Origin: Sulfuritalea sp.
Lineage (GTDB): Bacteria; Pseudomonadota; Gammaproteobacteria; Burkholderiales; Rhodocyclaceae
Assembly: GCA_030680805.1 (NCBI GenBank)
Contig: JAUXUK010000003.1
Location: forward strand, 1-64,000
Length of the DNA: 64,000 bases
Direction: 5' to 3'
Part shown: piece by piece, positions 28,905 to 38,245 of the stretch
Layout: each line of letters begins with the position of its first letter
Numbering within the stretch: position 1 is the first letter of the stretch
The notes under the pieces: model-generated
Database searches by the model: none
Told to the model about the DNA's origin: nothing
What the model saw: the letters and a program-made list of their open reading frames with translations, nothing else
Made by a program: the position numbers and the translations under genes

Positions 28905-30554
28905 TCAGGGGGTGCCCGGCGCCACCCAGGCAAATCCGACGCGCATGTAGTCGGCACCCTCTTCGATCAGTTCCATCAGCCGTACGTGACGGGTATGTTC
29001 TCCGGCCATGATTTCGTAGAGTTCGCCGATCCAGATGTTCTGCCGTTCGATCAGCATCACCGGACGGTCGTGCGCCTTGACGCCATCCGGCAGCAACAGC
29101 GCGCGCAGATAGGAGTATTTGAAGCCGCCGCTCGACGTCTCCCAGTTCGCCAACTGGTGGGTCTCGTTGCCGATCACGCGCAGGTGCGTGGCGATCGGGC
29201 GCTTGGACATGATCCACAGGCCGCAGCGCATGCGACCGAATTCGGAGGCTTCGACGCTGCGAATGATGCCGACCCACCACGGTGACGCCTCGCTGTCACG
29301 ACCACCGCACAGAACGCCCGGCTCTGCCCAGGCGCCCAGACGTTGCGGAATTTCGACGCCGAGCCCCCATTCGCTGCGATCACGCGTGGTCCAGACCTCC
29401 GGCTCCGAATCCGGCGCTTCCGCCGTGAGTTGTACATCCGAGCGTTTTCGCTGCTCGACGTTAAGGTTGTCGTCAATCGCCGCTCCCGATCCCGCATCCA
29501 GTGTCGTCACGCACGGGGAGATCGCCGTAAAACCGTGGATGATCGTGACCGGCGCGGTCACGACCGTACGCGGGAAGCGACGCTGCGGAGGATTCGGCCC
29601 GAGATAGACAAGCAGGTGGCGAATCACGCTGAAGATTTGCGCCTGCGAGAACTCCGGGCCGAAGCGGGCCTCTTCGGCGAGCAGGTCCTTCTCCACCAGC
29701 CCCCCGATTTCCTCCAGCTTCGGCAGGGCCGGCCCGCCGCCGAAAAAGCGCTTGGCAGGCGATGCCGCCTCGTCGGGGCGTCGTTGCCGGGGCGCTGCGC
29801 CCTCGGCCAGGTCGAGCACGAAATTGCAGTCGGCCGACGGCTCTGTCGACCACGCAAAGGAAACGGCAAAGCGTTCAAGTATGCGGCCGGCAAGCTCCAC
29901 CTGTTCCGGCGGCAGTTCGTGCAGTGCGGCGAGGCTCATGGCCGCCATCCGTAGCAGCTCGGCGCGCACGGTCGAATGCACTTCGCGCTCGTGGACGACG
30001 ATCGAGACATGATCGACTTCCATTTTCTCGGCATAAGCGAACAGCCGGCAGGGCGATTTCCAGAGTTCGGCGCCGGACCCGATATAGCGCAGCTGGCTCA
30101 TCCTCTCGGCATGTTCGCCGGCGCGAATGGCGCGCGCAACGGCAATCGCGAGATGCTGGGTGAGCCGGGTCGCGCCGGATTCGCCTGCTTCGTGATCGAC
30201 GACGCAACGCTCGTAGGCCGCGGCCACGGCGGACCAGTAGCCGTGAAGCGACTCATAGAGCGTGCGCTGCTCCTGATCCCGCTTGTGAATGTGTCGCAGA
30301 TACTCCTGAAACACCTCTCCGACGACACGCCCGCCGCTCGACTCGATCTCGGCAACGATCAGGAAGCGGTCGTCGCACGCGAATCCGTCGGTTCCGGCGA
30401 GGGAATTGGCCCACCCTTCGACCTGGATGAGCGCCTCGACCGGACCTGGCTTTGGCTTTGACTCATCCAGTTTCTTCAGTATTTTGCGTGCGGCCGCGAC
30501 CGAGTTCATCGGATGATCGGGCTTGTGCGAGAACAGCTTTCCAATTTCTAGCAT
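28905..30554 (-). CDS. Conserved-looking hypothetical protein (549 aa)
   Basis: Single uninterrupted frame with convincing protein composition; no family recognised. Confidence 0.65.
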   Translation of the reverse strand: MLEIGKLFSHKPDHPMNSVAAARKILKKLDESKPKPGPVEALIQVEGWANSLAGTDGFACDDRFLIVAEIESSGGRVVGEVFQEYLRHIHKRDQEQRTLYESLHGYWSAVAAAYERCVVDHEAGESGATRLTQHLAIAVARAIRAGEHAERMSQLRYIGSGAELWKSPCRLFAYAEKMEVDHVSIVVHEREVHSTVRAELLRMAAMSLAALHELPPEQVELAGRILERFAVSFAWSTEPSADCNFVLDLAEGAAPRQRRPDEAASPAKRFFGGGPALPKLEEIGGLVEKDLLAEEARFGPEFSQAQIFSVIRHLLVYLGPNPPQRRFPRTVVTAPVTIIHGFTAISPCVTTLDAGSGAAIDDNLNVEQRKRSDVQLTAEAPDSEPEVWTTRDRSEWGLGVEIPQRLGAWAEPGVLCGGRDSEASPWWVGIIRSVEASEFGRMRCGLWIMSKRPIATHLRVIGNETHQLANWETSSGGFKYSYLRALLLPDGVKAHDRPVMLIERQNIWIGELYEIMAGEHTRHVRLMELIEEGADYMRVGFAWVAPGTP

Positions 30555-30623
30555 CAGGCTTTCCTGTGCGGGCGATCCGGTCGCGCCATTCTAGCCTCAT
30601 GCGACGAGGAGCCAGTCAGGACT

Positions 30624-31091
30624 CTATTTCGGTGGGAGGCTGATCTCGTCGCGGTGGCCGAAGCCCTTGCTGTTGTCGATGAAATAGAAGCGCTCGGGAA
30701 CCAACCTGAACCAACACACTTTCGCCAGCGCCCTGGCGATGGCCGGCGGTATGCTCGCCAGCGGGCCGACGATGGGAAACTTTTCGCCGTAAAGCTTCTG
30801 GGCCCGCATTTCTTCTTCTCCATGCAGCTCGCTGACCCGCCCTTCGAGCTGGATGCCCTTGATCTGCGCCCAGTCGCGGTAGTCTTCCTGGATGGTCGCG
30901 GCGCAGCGGGCGTCCTGCGCGAGGTTGAGGCAGTGCCGGCTGGCGGGTGACGACAGGAAGATCAGCGAGCAGCCGTCGCCGGCATAGAACACGGCCGCCG
31001 CCCAGGGCCCTGCTTCACCCTGCGTGGCAAGGGTCATGACATGGTGGCCGGCGAGATAGTCGACCACCGGCTGCGGCACTATGACTGGCAT
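30624..31091 (-). CDS. Pyridoxamine 5'-phosphate oxidase-like FMN-binding protein
   Basis: HHVMTLATQGEAGPWAAAVFYAGDGCSLIFLSSPASRHCLNL...IQLEGRVSEL. Confidence 0.85.
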   Translation of the reverse strand: MPVIVPQPVVDYLAGHHVMTLATQGEAGPWAAAVFYAGDGCSLIFLSSPASRHCLNLAQDARCAATIQEDYRDWAQIKGIQLEGRVSELHGEEEMRAQKLYGEKFPIVGPLASIPPAIARALAKVCWFRLVPERFYFIDNSKGFGHRDEISLPPK

Positions 31092-31241
31092 CTGCGTGTC
31101 CTTCCGAAACGACCGTCAAAGTCGGCCATTATGCAACTCGCGCCCGTCGGCGTGAAACAGCAGCCTGACAAACGCCGCCAGGAGTGGAAGAATGTGCGTA
31201 CCATGACGCTGGCAGCAAAACCCTGGAACAAGGATGAGAGC

Positions 31242-31829
31242 ATGAAACTGGTTGTCGGAATCTCGGGCGCAAGCGGCGCCATCTACGGGCTGCGGATTCT
31301 GCACGTGCTGAAGCAGGTCGGGGTGGAGACGCACCTGGTGATGTCGGATTCGGCCAAGCGCACGATTGCCTACGAGACGGACTACACGATCGACGCCGTC
31401 AAGAGCCTGGCGACCCATGTGCATGACATCAACGACATCGGCGCCAGCATCGCCTCCGGCTCCTTCAGGCACAACGGCATGGTGATCGCACCGTGTTCGA
31501 TCAAGACGCTGTCGGCCGTGGCCAATTGCTTTGCCACCAACCTGCTGATCCGCGCCGCCGATGTAACGCTGAAGGAACGGCGCCGGCTGGTGCTGATGGT
31601 GCGCGAAACGCCCCTGCACCTGGGCCACCTGCGGCTGATGACTCAGGTGGTCGAAGCCGGCGCCGTGCTGGTGCCGCCGATGCCGGCTTTTTATCATCAG
31701 CCGAAGACCCTCGACGACATCATCGACCAGTCGGTGAGCAAGGCGCTCGACATGTTCGACCTCGATGTGGAACTTGATCTGTTCAAGCGCTGGACGGGCA
31801 CCGAGGAACGCGAGCGCGCCAAGTCGTAG
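31242..31829 (+). CDS. ubiX: UbiX-family flavin prenyltransferase
   Basis: MKLVVGISGASGAIYGLRILHVL; MVIAPCSIKTLSAVANCFATNLLIRAADVTLKERRRLVLMVRETPLHLGHLRLM. Confidence 0.95.
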   Translation: MKLVVGISGASGAIYGLRILHVLKQVGVETHLVMSDSAKRTIAYETDYTIDAVKSLATHVHDINDIGASIASGSFRHNGMVIAPCSIKTLSAVANCFATNLLIRAADVTLKERRRLVLMVRETPLHLGHLRLMTQVVEAGAVLVPPMPAFYHQPKTLDDIIDQSVSKALDMFDLDVELDLFKRWTGTEERERAKS

Positions 31830-32042
31830 CAAGGGGCGGCGCGTGACAGACGCACCGTACGCGCATTGATGCGGCGCGACATCGGCGACCGATGGACTCT
31901 GAATGATTGGAGCTCCAACACATTGCGCGATCAATTGTATATACTCCGGTAGGGTTTCTTGGCTGACTGGCGTGCGGCAGCGTCCGTACCCCAACGCGTC
32001 AGCCTTCTCGAAATCCTTCCGCCAAACCATGGTGATCGCCCA

Positions 32043-33359
32043 ATGACCTATTTCGACGAAGCAACCGAGACGCTGCCGCGCGAACAGCTGGCCGACCTGC
32101 AGTTCAGCAAACTGCAAGCGATGATGGCGGAGCTGTGGAACCGGAACCGCTTCTATACCGACAAGTGGAAAGCCGCGGGCGTGCAGCCGTCTGACATCAA
32201 GTCGCTGGCCGACCTGACCCGGCTGCCCCTGACAAAAAAGAACGAACTGGTCGACGACCAGGCCGCCCACGGGCCGTTCGGCACCAACCTGACCTACCCG
32301 CAGGAAGCCTACGTCCGCATGCACCAGACCTCAGGGACCACCGGCGTGCCATTGAAGGTGATGGACACGCACGAGTCGTGGGACTGGTGGGGCCGCTGCT
32401 GGGGGCATGTGCTGGCCGGCGCCGGCATCACGGCCTCCGACCGCCTGTTCATGGCCTTCGCCTTCGGTCCCTTCATCGGCTTCTGGGCGGCCGTCGAAGG
32501 CGCGCGCAAGATCGGCGCCCTGATGATTCCGGGAGGCGGCCGCGATTCGCAGCAGCGCCTGGAATTGATGCGCGACGCCGGAGCCACCGTCCTGTGCTGC
32601 ACGCCGAGCTATGCCCTGCGGCTGGCGGAGATTTCACGCGAAATCGGCTTCGACATCGGATCGATCCCGATGAAAGCCACGGTGCACGCCGGCGAACCCG
32701 GCGCCAACGTGCCGGCGACCAAGCAGCGCATCGAAGCGGAATGGACCGCCCAGTGTTTCGACCACGCCGGCGCCTCGGAAGTCGGCGCGCATTCCTTCGA
32801 ATGCCGGGTCCAGCCCGGCGGCACGCACCTGATCGAAAGCGAATACATCGCCGAGGTGCTCAACCCGCTGACAGGCGAACCGGTTGCAACGGGTGAACGC
32901 GGCGAACTGGTGATCACCAACCTGGGACGCTGGGGCTTTCCGGTGATCCGCTATCGCACCGGCGACCTGGTGCGGATGAACCTCGACCGTTGCGACTGCG
33001 GGCGCACCTTCCTGCGATTCGAAGGCGGCATCCTGGGACGTGCCGACGACATGGTGACGGTGCGCGGCGTCAACGTCTTTCCGGCGGCCGTGGAAAACAT
33101 CATCCGCGCGTTTTCCGAGGTTGATGAATTCCGCATCACCGTGAACAAGGTCAGGCAGATGGACGAGATGGACATCGAGGTGGAGTTGTGCGAAGGCGCC
33201 GACCCCGCGGTGATCCATGAAATCGCCATCAAGCTCGACTCCATGCTGGCCTTTCGCCCCCGCGTGCACCACGCGACCCGCCACTCCCTGCCGCGCTTCG
33301 ACATGAAGGCCAAGCGCTTCCATGTGAAACACGACGAGCAAGGCACCGGCCCGGCCTGA
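32043..33359 (+). CDS. Phenylacetate-CoA ligase-like (PaaK family) AMP-forming ligase
   Basis: RMHQTSGTTGVPLKVMDT; RYRTGDLVRMN...GRADDMVTVRGVNVFPAAVENII. Confidence 0.88.
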   Translation: MTYFDEATETLPREQLADLQFSKLQAMMAELWNRNRFYTDKWKAAGVQPSDIKSLADLTRLPLTKKNELVDDQAAHGPFGTNLTYPQEAYVRMHQTSGTTGVPLKVMDTHESWDWWGRCWGHVLAGAGITASDRLFMAFAFGPFIGFWAAVEGARKIGALMIPGGGRDSQQRLELMRDAGATVLCCTPSYALRLAEISREIGFDIGSIPMKATVHAGEPGANVPATKQRIEAEWTAQCFDHAGASEVGAHSFECRVQPGGTHLIESEYIAEVLNPLTGEPVATGERGELVITNLGRWGFPVIRYRTGDLVRMNLDRCDCGRTFLRFEGGILGRADDMVTVRGVNVFPAAVENIIRAFSEVDEFRITVNKVRQMDEMDIEVELCEGADPAVIHEIAIKLDSMLAFRPRVHHATRHSLPRFDMKAKRFHVKHDEQGTGPA

Positions 33360-33387
33360 TAAAATCCCCACGCCGATTCCGGTTGTT

Positions 33388-33873
33388 TTGACGCACACTG
33401 ACAAGACCATGCCCCCGACCGCCGCATCCAAGACCAAGCCCGAGATCAACTATGGAATGCTGCCGGAGCTTGTCGGCTACCAGTTGCGCATGGCGCAAAT
33501 CGCCCTGTTCCGCGACTTCGCCCAGGGGCCGGGGGGGCTCGACGTCACGCCCGGCCTGTTCGGCGTGCTGGTGATCATCGAAGCCAACCCCGACCTGAAA
33601 CAGAGCGACCTCGCCCGCGCCACCCACCTTGACCGCTCGACGGTGGTCACCGTCATCGACAACCTGGAACGGCGAGGCCTGGTCGACCGACGCGCATCGC
33701 CGCATGACCGGCGTTCGAACGCCCTGCGACTGACCGCCGAGGGGACCGCACTGCTGCGCAAGTTGAAGCGCCAGGTCAGCCAGCACGAAAAGCGCCTGCT
33801 GGGAAATTTCAGCGAGACCGAGCGCCAGGCGCTGTTCAAGCTCCTGCAAAAAGTATTCCCCGAGCACCGCTAA
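33388..33873 (+). CDS. MarR family transcriptional regulator
   Basis: LKQSDLARATHLDRSTVVTVIDNLERRGLVDRRASPHDRRSNALRLTAEG. Confidence 0.93.
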   Translation: MTHTDKTMPPTAASKTKPEINYGMLPELVGYQLRMAQIALFRDFAQGPGGLDVTPGLFGVLVIIEANPDLKQSDLARATHLDRSTVVTVIDNLERRGLVDRRASPHDRRSNALRLTAEGTALLRKLKRQVSQHEKRLLGNFSETERQALFKLLQKVFPEHR

Positions 33874-33988
33874 GCCCTGGCCTGCCGGCAGCCTGTCCGG
33901 CCGTTCTTTCGCCAAAATTGATGGACATCCAACAATTGGTATAGTATATTAACCATCATTGCCGAATTGACTTGATGGAGGCTGGGCC

Positions 33989-36313
33989 ATGAGTGTCAGG
34001 ACCAAGGTGGATCTCTTGTGCGCGCGCATGCACGATGCGCCGCAGTACCCCACGCAGGGCGCCGTGCTGTTCGTCGACCTGGAGCGCCGCGAAACCCGCA
34101 GCAAGTACCTGCCGGCGGACATCATGCGCAGCTTCCTCGGCGGCCGCGGCGCCAACATGGTGCTGCTCTACAACCTGCTGGACGAGGAAAAGGACGCCCT
34201 CGATCCCGAGGTGCCGCTGATCTTCGGCGCCGGCACCCTGACCGGCAGCATGCCCTCGGCCACGCGAGGCAACTTCACCAGCCGCTCGCCCGACAGCTAC
34301 GCCTTTCTCGATGCCAGCGCGGGTGACTATTTTCCGGCCTTCACCAAGCGCCTCGGCTACGACCATATCGTGCTCTACGGCCTGGCCGCGCAATGGACCT
34401 TGCTGAAAATCGCCCATGAGTCGATCGAATTCCTCGACGCGACGCCGTATGTCGGGCTCGACAATCTGGATACCGCCGCCGCCGTCGAGCGCGATTTCCA
34501 CTGCACCGAGCGCAAGGACATGGCGCTGGCGCGCATCACCACGGCCGGCGAGAACCTGGTGCTGTGCAGCGGCATCATGGGCGGCATCAAGTCGATCTGG
34601 GCGCGCGGCGGCGGCGGCGCCAAGATGGGCGCGCTGCGCCTGAAGGCCATCATGATCCAGGGCAAGCCCGCCGAGGCGCCGATGGTGAAAGAACTCAAGG
34701 CGCACAACAAGATCATCGGCCGCAAGATCACCTCGACCTCGGTGATCAAGAACGCCTTGAAGCAGGTGGGCACACCCTTCCTCTACAAGCCTTCGCGGGT
34801 CCTCGGCGCACTGGGCACGCTCAACAACCAGACCACCGCCTGGCATGAATCGCTCGATGCCGACAATTTCGATCCCTACCGGCCCGGCATGGACGGCTGT
34901 TTCAAGTGCCCGGTGCAATGCCGCAACCAGAACGACATGACGCCGGAAGGCAAAGGCGGCTGGGGTTCGGCCGCGCTGATGGGGCTCAAGGGCAATGCCA
35001 GCTACGACAAGGCCCAGGCCGACATCGACCACCACAAGCTGCGCACCTACAACGGCATCAAGGGCGACGGCCATTTCGACAAGTACGACAAGGGTGATGG
35101 CCCCGAATACGTGACGGTGGGCAAGTTCGGCCCGATGATCGGCCTGCGCGAGCCGGAGCAGGTGCTGCGCCTCAACAACATCCTCAACGACCTCGGCCTC
35201 GACTCGGCCTCGACCGGCAGTGCCATTTCCTGGGCCATGGAACTGTGGCAGCGCGGCATCATCGATGCCAGCCATACCGGCGGCCTCGACCTGTCCTGGG
35301 GCAACTACGAGACGATCGAAAAGCTGTTGTTCATGACCGCCAAACGCGAAGGCTTCGGCGACACCATCGCCGACTCGGCACGCGCGGTCGACAAGGGAAA
35401 GTACCCGGCGGCGGCGCTCGATTACCGCATGGCGGTGAAGGGCCTGTTTCAGTCCGACCCCCACGATTCGCGTATCCTCAAGGCCTTCGCCCTCGGCCTC
35501 TCGGTCGCCACGCGCGGCATGGATCATTTGCGCAATCGGGTCACGCTGGAAATCAACGCCCGCATCAACGACGATGCGGCGTTCAAGGCCCAGCTCTATG
35601 GCGGCACCGTGGCGCCCCAGCCGAACAGTTATGAGGGCAAGGAAGTGGCGGTGCGCCGTTGCGAAAACACCTTTGCCGTCGGCGACTCGATCGGCATGTG
35701 CCGCTTCAATACCAAACTGTTCAACTCGCCCACCCTGCCCGACTGCGGCGATTTCGCGATCCAGCTCAGCACGCTGACCGGGCAGCCGGTCAGCGCCGAG
35801 CAACTGGACGAGATCGGCCGCAACATCACGGGACTCGAACACCTGCTGAATTTCCGCCTCGGACTGCGCGCCAGGGACGACACCCTGCCCCGCCGCTGGT
35901 TCGACGAATCGATCGACACCGGTCCGTTCAAGGGCGAGAAGATCGACCGTACCCAGTTCGACGCCATGAAGGCGCGCTTCTACGAACTGACCGGCTTCAA
36001 CAGCGAAGGCGTGCCGCGCGCCGACTGGCACCAGCAACTGGCGCTGGTCGCCACGGGGTTTGCGCTGCGCGTCGAATTGCCGAAGCCGCTGCCCGGCGCG
36101 CCGGAAAAGTCCATTGTCATCGACACGCCGGTGGCCAACGTCGCCGAGTTTCGCCGCGCGTTGCGACGACACCTGCCGGAAGCCGGTTCCGCGCTGGATG
36201 ATCCAAGCTGGAACATCACGGTCAATGGCGAAATGCTGTTGTCCGGCGAGATGACGAAGATGCTGCACAGCGGCGACCGGGTACAACTGGTGCCGATCAT
36301 CGCCGGCGGATAA
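33989..36313 (+). CDS. Aldehyde:ferredoxin oxidoreductase family protein with C-terminal MoaD/ThiS-like domain
   Basis: AOR N-terminus (RSFLGGRGANMVLLYNLL...ATRGNFTSRSP), FeS motif CFKCPVQC; the C-terminal approx. 70 aa (FRRALRRHLPEAGSALDDPSWNITVNGEMLLSGEMTKMLHSGDRVQLVPIIAGG) resembles a MoaD/ThiS beta-grasp with terminal GG. Confidence 0.88.
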   Translation: MSVRTKVDLLCARMHDAPQYPTQGAVLFVDLERRETRSKYLPADIMRSFLGGRGANMVLLYNLLDEEKDALDPEVPLIFGAGTLTGSMPSATRGNFTSRSPDSYAFLDASAGDYFPAFTKRLGYDHIVLYGLAAQWTLLKIAHESIEFLDATPYVGLDNLDTAAAVERDFHCTERKDMALARITTAGENLVLCSGIMGGIKSIWARGGGGAKMGALRLKAIMIQGKPAEAPMVKELKAHNKIIGRKITSTSVIKNALKQVGTPFLYKPSRVLGALGTLNNQTTAWHESLDADNFDPYRPGMDGCFKCPVQCRNQNDMTPEGKGGWGSAALMGLKGNASYDKAQADIDHHKLRTYNGIKGDGHFDKYDKGDGPEYVTVGKFGPMIGLREPEQVLRLNNILNDLGLDSASTGSAISWAMELWQRGIIDASHTGGLDLSWGNYETIEKLLFMTAKREGFGDTIADSARAVDKGKYPAAALDYRMAVKGLFQSDPHDSRILKAFALGLSVATRGMDHLRNRVTLEINARINDDAAFKAQLYGGTVAPQPNSYEGKEVAVRRCENTFAVGDSIGMCRFNTKLFNSPTLPDCGDFAIQLSTLTGQPVSAEQLDEIGRNITGLEHLLNFRLGLRARDDTLPRRWFDESIDTGPFKGEKIDRTQFDAMKARFYELTGFNSEGVPRADWHQQLALVATGFALRVELPKPLPGAPEKSIVIDTPVANVAEFRRALRRHLPEAGSALDDPSWNITVNGEMLLSGEMTKMLHSGDRVQLVPIIAGG

Positions 36314-36426
36314 ACGCCGGAAGCCGGAGCCACGAGTAGCGGTTTACCGCGGTTGCAGCCGATTGGACTATGATGGATTTGCTGATTTCAGGAATCGGCT
36401 CAACCACTAGTTCATCGGAGGCAACC

Positions 36427-36654
36427 ATGGCAAAGAAAGCAAAGAACGATAATCCCGTCTACAAGATCGTCGAGGTCGTAGGTTCCAGTTCTGTTTCCTG
36501 GGAAGATGCTGCGAGTTCGGCCATTGCGTCGGCCGCCAAGACCTTGCGCGACCTGCGAGTCGCGGAAGTTACGAAACTGGACATGAAAATCGAGAACGGC
36601 AAGGTGGTCGCCTATCGCGCCCGCGTTTCGATGTCGTTCAAGTACGAAGACTGA
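36427..36654 (+). CDS. Dodecin family protein
   Basis: VYKIVEVVGSSSVSWEDAASSAIASAAKTLRDLRVAEVTKLDMKIENGKVVAYRARVSMSFKYE. Confidence 0.95.
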   Translation: MAKKAKNDNPVYKIVEVVGSSSVSWEDAASSAIASAAKTLRDLRVAEVTKLDMKIENGKVVAYRARVSMSFKYED

Positions 36655-36915
36655 CGCACGCCGCAGTCGAATCATGCAAACGGGGACTGCGGTTCCCGTT
36701 TTCGATTCTCCAGGCGAACGCGATGAGGCGGTATCCCCCGGCGGAACAGGCTGGCATCTCTCCGTTGGCCAGCCACAAGCCCATGTTCTATACTACGCGC
36801 CTCAAACTACGGCGGAATTCCCTGGCTTATGGCAGGACACACCGCTCAACTGGCTCGATGCCGCTTTGTGTTGTAGCGCGCCATGTAGTTTTATCCCGTT
36901 GTATTTATGAATTGT

Positions 36916-36933
36916 GGCCGGATTTTTCCGGCC
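36916..36933. repeat. Perfect hairpin GGCCGGA-TTTT-TCCGGCC in dapL leader
   Basis: 7-bp arms, TTTT loop, about 20 nt upstream of the dapL ATG. Confidence 0.8.
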
Positions 36934-36953
36934 CTGTATGTTTGGGGTGTTGA

Positions 36954-38183
36954 ATGATCAGGATTAACGAGAATTACCAGAGCTTGCAGGCCTCTTACCT
37001 GTTTTCCGATATTGCCAAACGGGTCGCCGCCTTTCAGAAGGCCAATCCCGGCAAGAAATTGATCAAATTGGGCATTGGGGATGTCACCCGGGGCTTGCCC
37101 GATGCCTGTATCAAGGCATTGCATGCCGCCACCGACGAAATGGCCAGTGACAGCACTTTCCGTGGTTACGGACCGGAGCAGGGCTATGATTTCTTGCGCG
37201 AGGCGATCGCCAAACACGATTTCCAGGCCCGGGGCGCCAATGTTCAGCCGGACGAGGTTTTTGTCAGCGATGGCGCCAAGTGCGACACCGGCAATTTCCA
37301 GGAGGTATTGTCGCTTGACTGCAAGGTAGCGGTGACGGATCCCGTCTATCCCGTGTATGTCGACACCAACGTGATGGCCGGTCGCGCCGGCAACTGGAAC
37401 AAGGAGACCGGGCGTTATGACGGTTTGGTCTACCTGGATGGAAACAGGGAGAACGGTTTCATTCCGGCATTGCCGACGCAGCCCGTTGATTTGATTTACC
37501 TCTGCTTTCCCAACAACCCGACCGGGTCGACGGCGACCAAAGCGCAGTTGCAGCAGTGGGTGGCGTATGCCAAGGCCAACAAGGCGCTGATCCTGTTCGA
37601 TGCGGCCTATGAAGCCTTCATCACCGATGACACCCTTCCGCACTCGATCTACGAGATCGAAGGGGCGCGTGAAGTGGCTGTCGAATTCCGCAGCTACTCC
37701 AAGACGGCAGGCTTCACCGGTACCCGCTGCGCCTATACCGTCGTCCCGAAAGAGTGCATGGCCCACACCGGATCAGGTGAGGCGGTTTCCTTGCATGCGT
37801 TGTGGAACCGTCGGCATACCACCAAGTTCAATGGTGTCTCCTACCCCGTTCAACGGGCGGCCGAAGCCATCTACAGTCCGCAGGGGCAGGCACAGATCAA
37901 GCAGCTGATCGCCTACTACCTGAACAACGCCAGATATATCCGTGAAAAGATGACGGCCTTGGGTTATGCCTGCATCGGTGGCGACAATTCACCCTACATC
38001 TGGATCGATGGCAAGAGCGATTCCTGGGCATTTTTCGACAAGCTGCTCAACGAGGCGGCAGTGGTGTGCACCCCCGGCGCCGGTTTCGGCAAGTGCGGCC
38101 AAGGCTATATTCGAATCAGCGCCTTCAACAGTTTCGAAAATGTACAAGAGGCAATGGAGCGCATCAGCGCCGTACTTCGATAG
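36954..38183 (+). CDS. dapL: LL-diaminopimelate aminotransferase
   Basis: [24 protein letters not shown]...[51 protein letters not shown]. Confidence 0.95.
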   Translation: MIRINENYQSLQASYLFSDIAKRVAAFQKANPGKKLIKLGIGDVTRGLPDACIKALHAATDEMASDSTFRGYGPEQGYDFLREAIAKHDFQARGANVQPDEVFVSDGAKCDTGNFQEVLSLDCKVAVTDPVYPVYVDTNVMAGRAGNWNKETGRYDGLVYLDGNRENGFIPALPTQPVDLIYLCFPNNPTGSTATKAQLQQWVAYAKANKALILFDAAYEAFITDDTLPHSIYEIEGAREVAVEFRSYSKTAGFTGTRCAYTVVPKECMAHTGSGEAVSLHALWNRRHTTKFNGVSYPVQRAAEAIYSPQGQAQIKQLIAYYLNNARYIREKMTALGYACIGGDNSPYIWIDGKSDSWAFFDKLLNEAAVVCTPGAGFGKCGQGYIRISAFNSFENVQEAMERISAVLR

Positions 38184-38245
38184 GGCCGATGGCATTTTTT
38201 GCCTGAGCGCCTGATCGCCGTCCAATACCCACGAGTTGAAATACC

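Noticed and set aside
33956-36286. 776-aa minus-strand ORF opposite the AOR gene
   Set aside because: Shadow ORF from high GC codon usage; the plus strand encodes a recognisable AOR over the same span.
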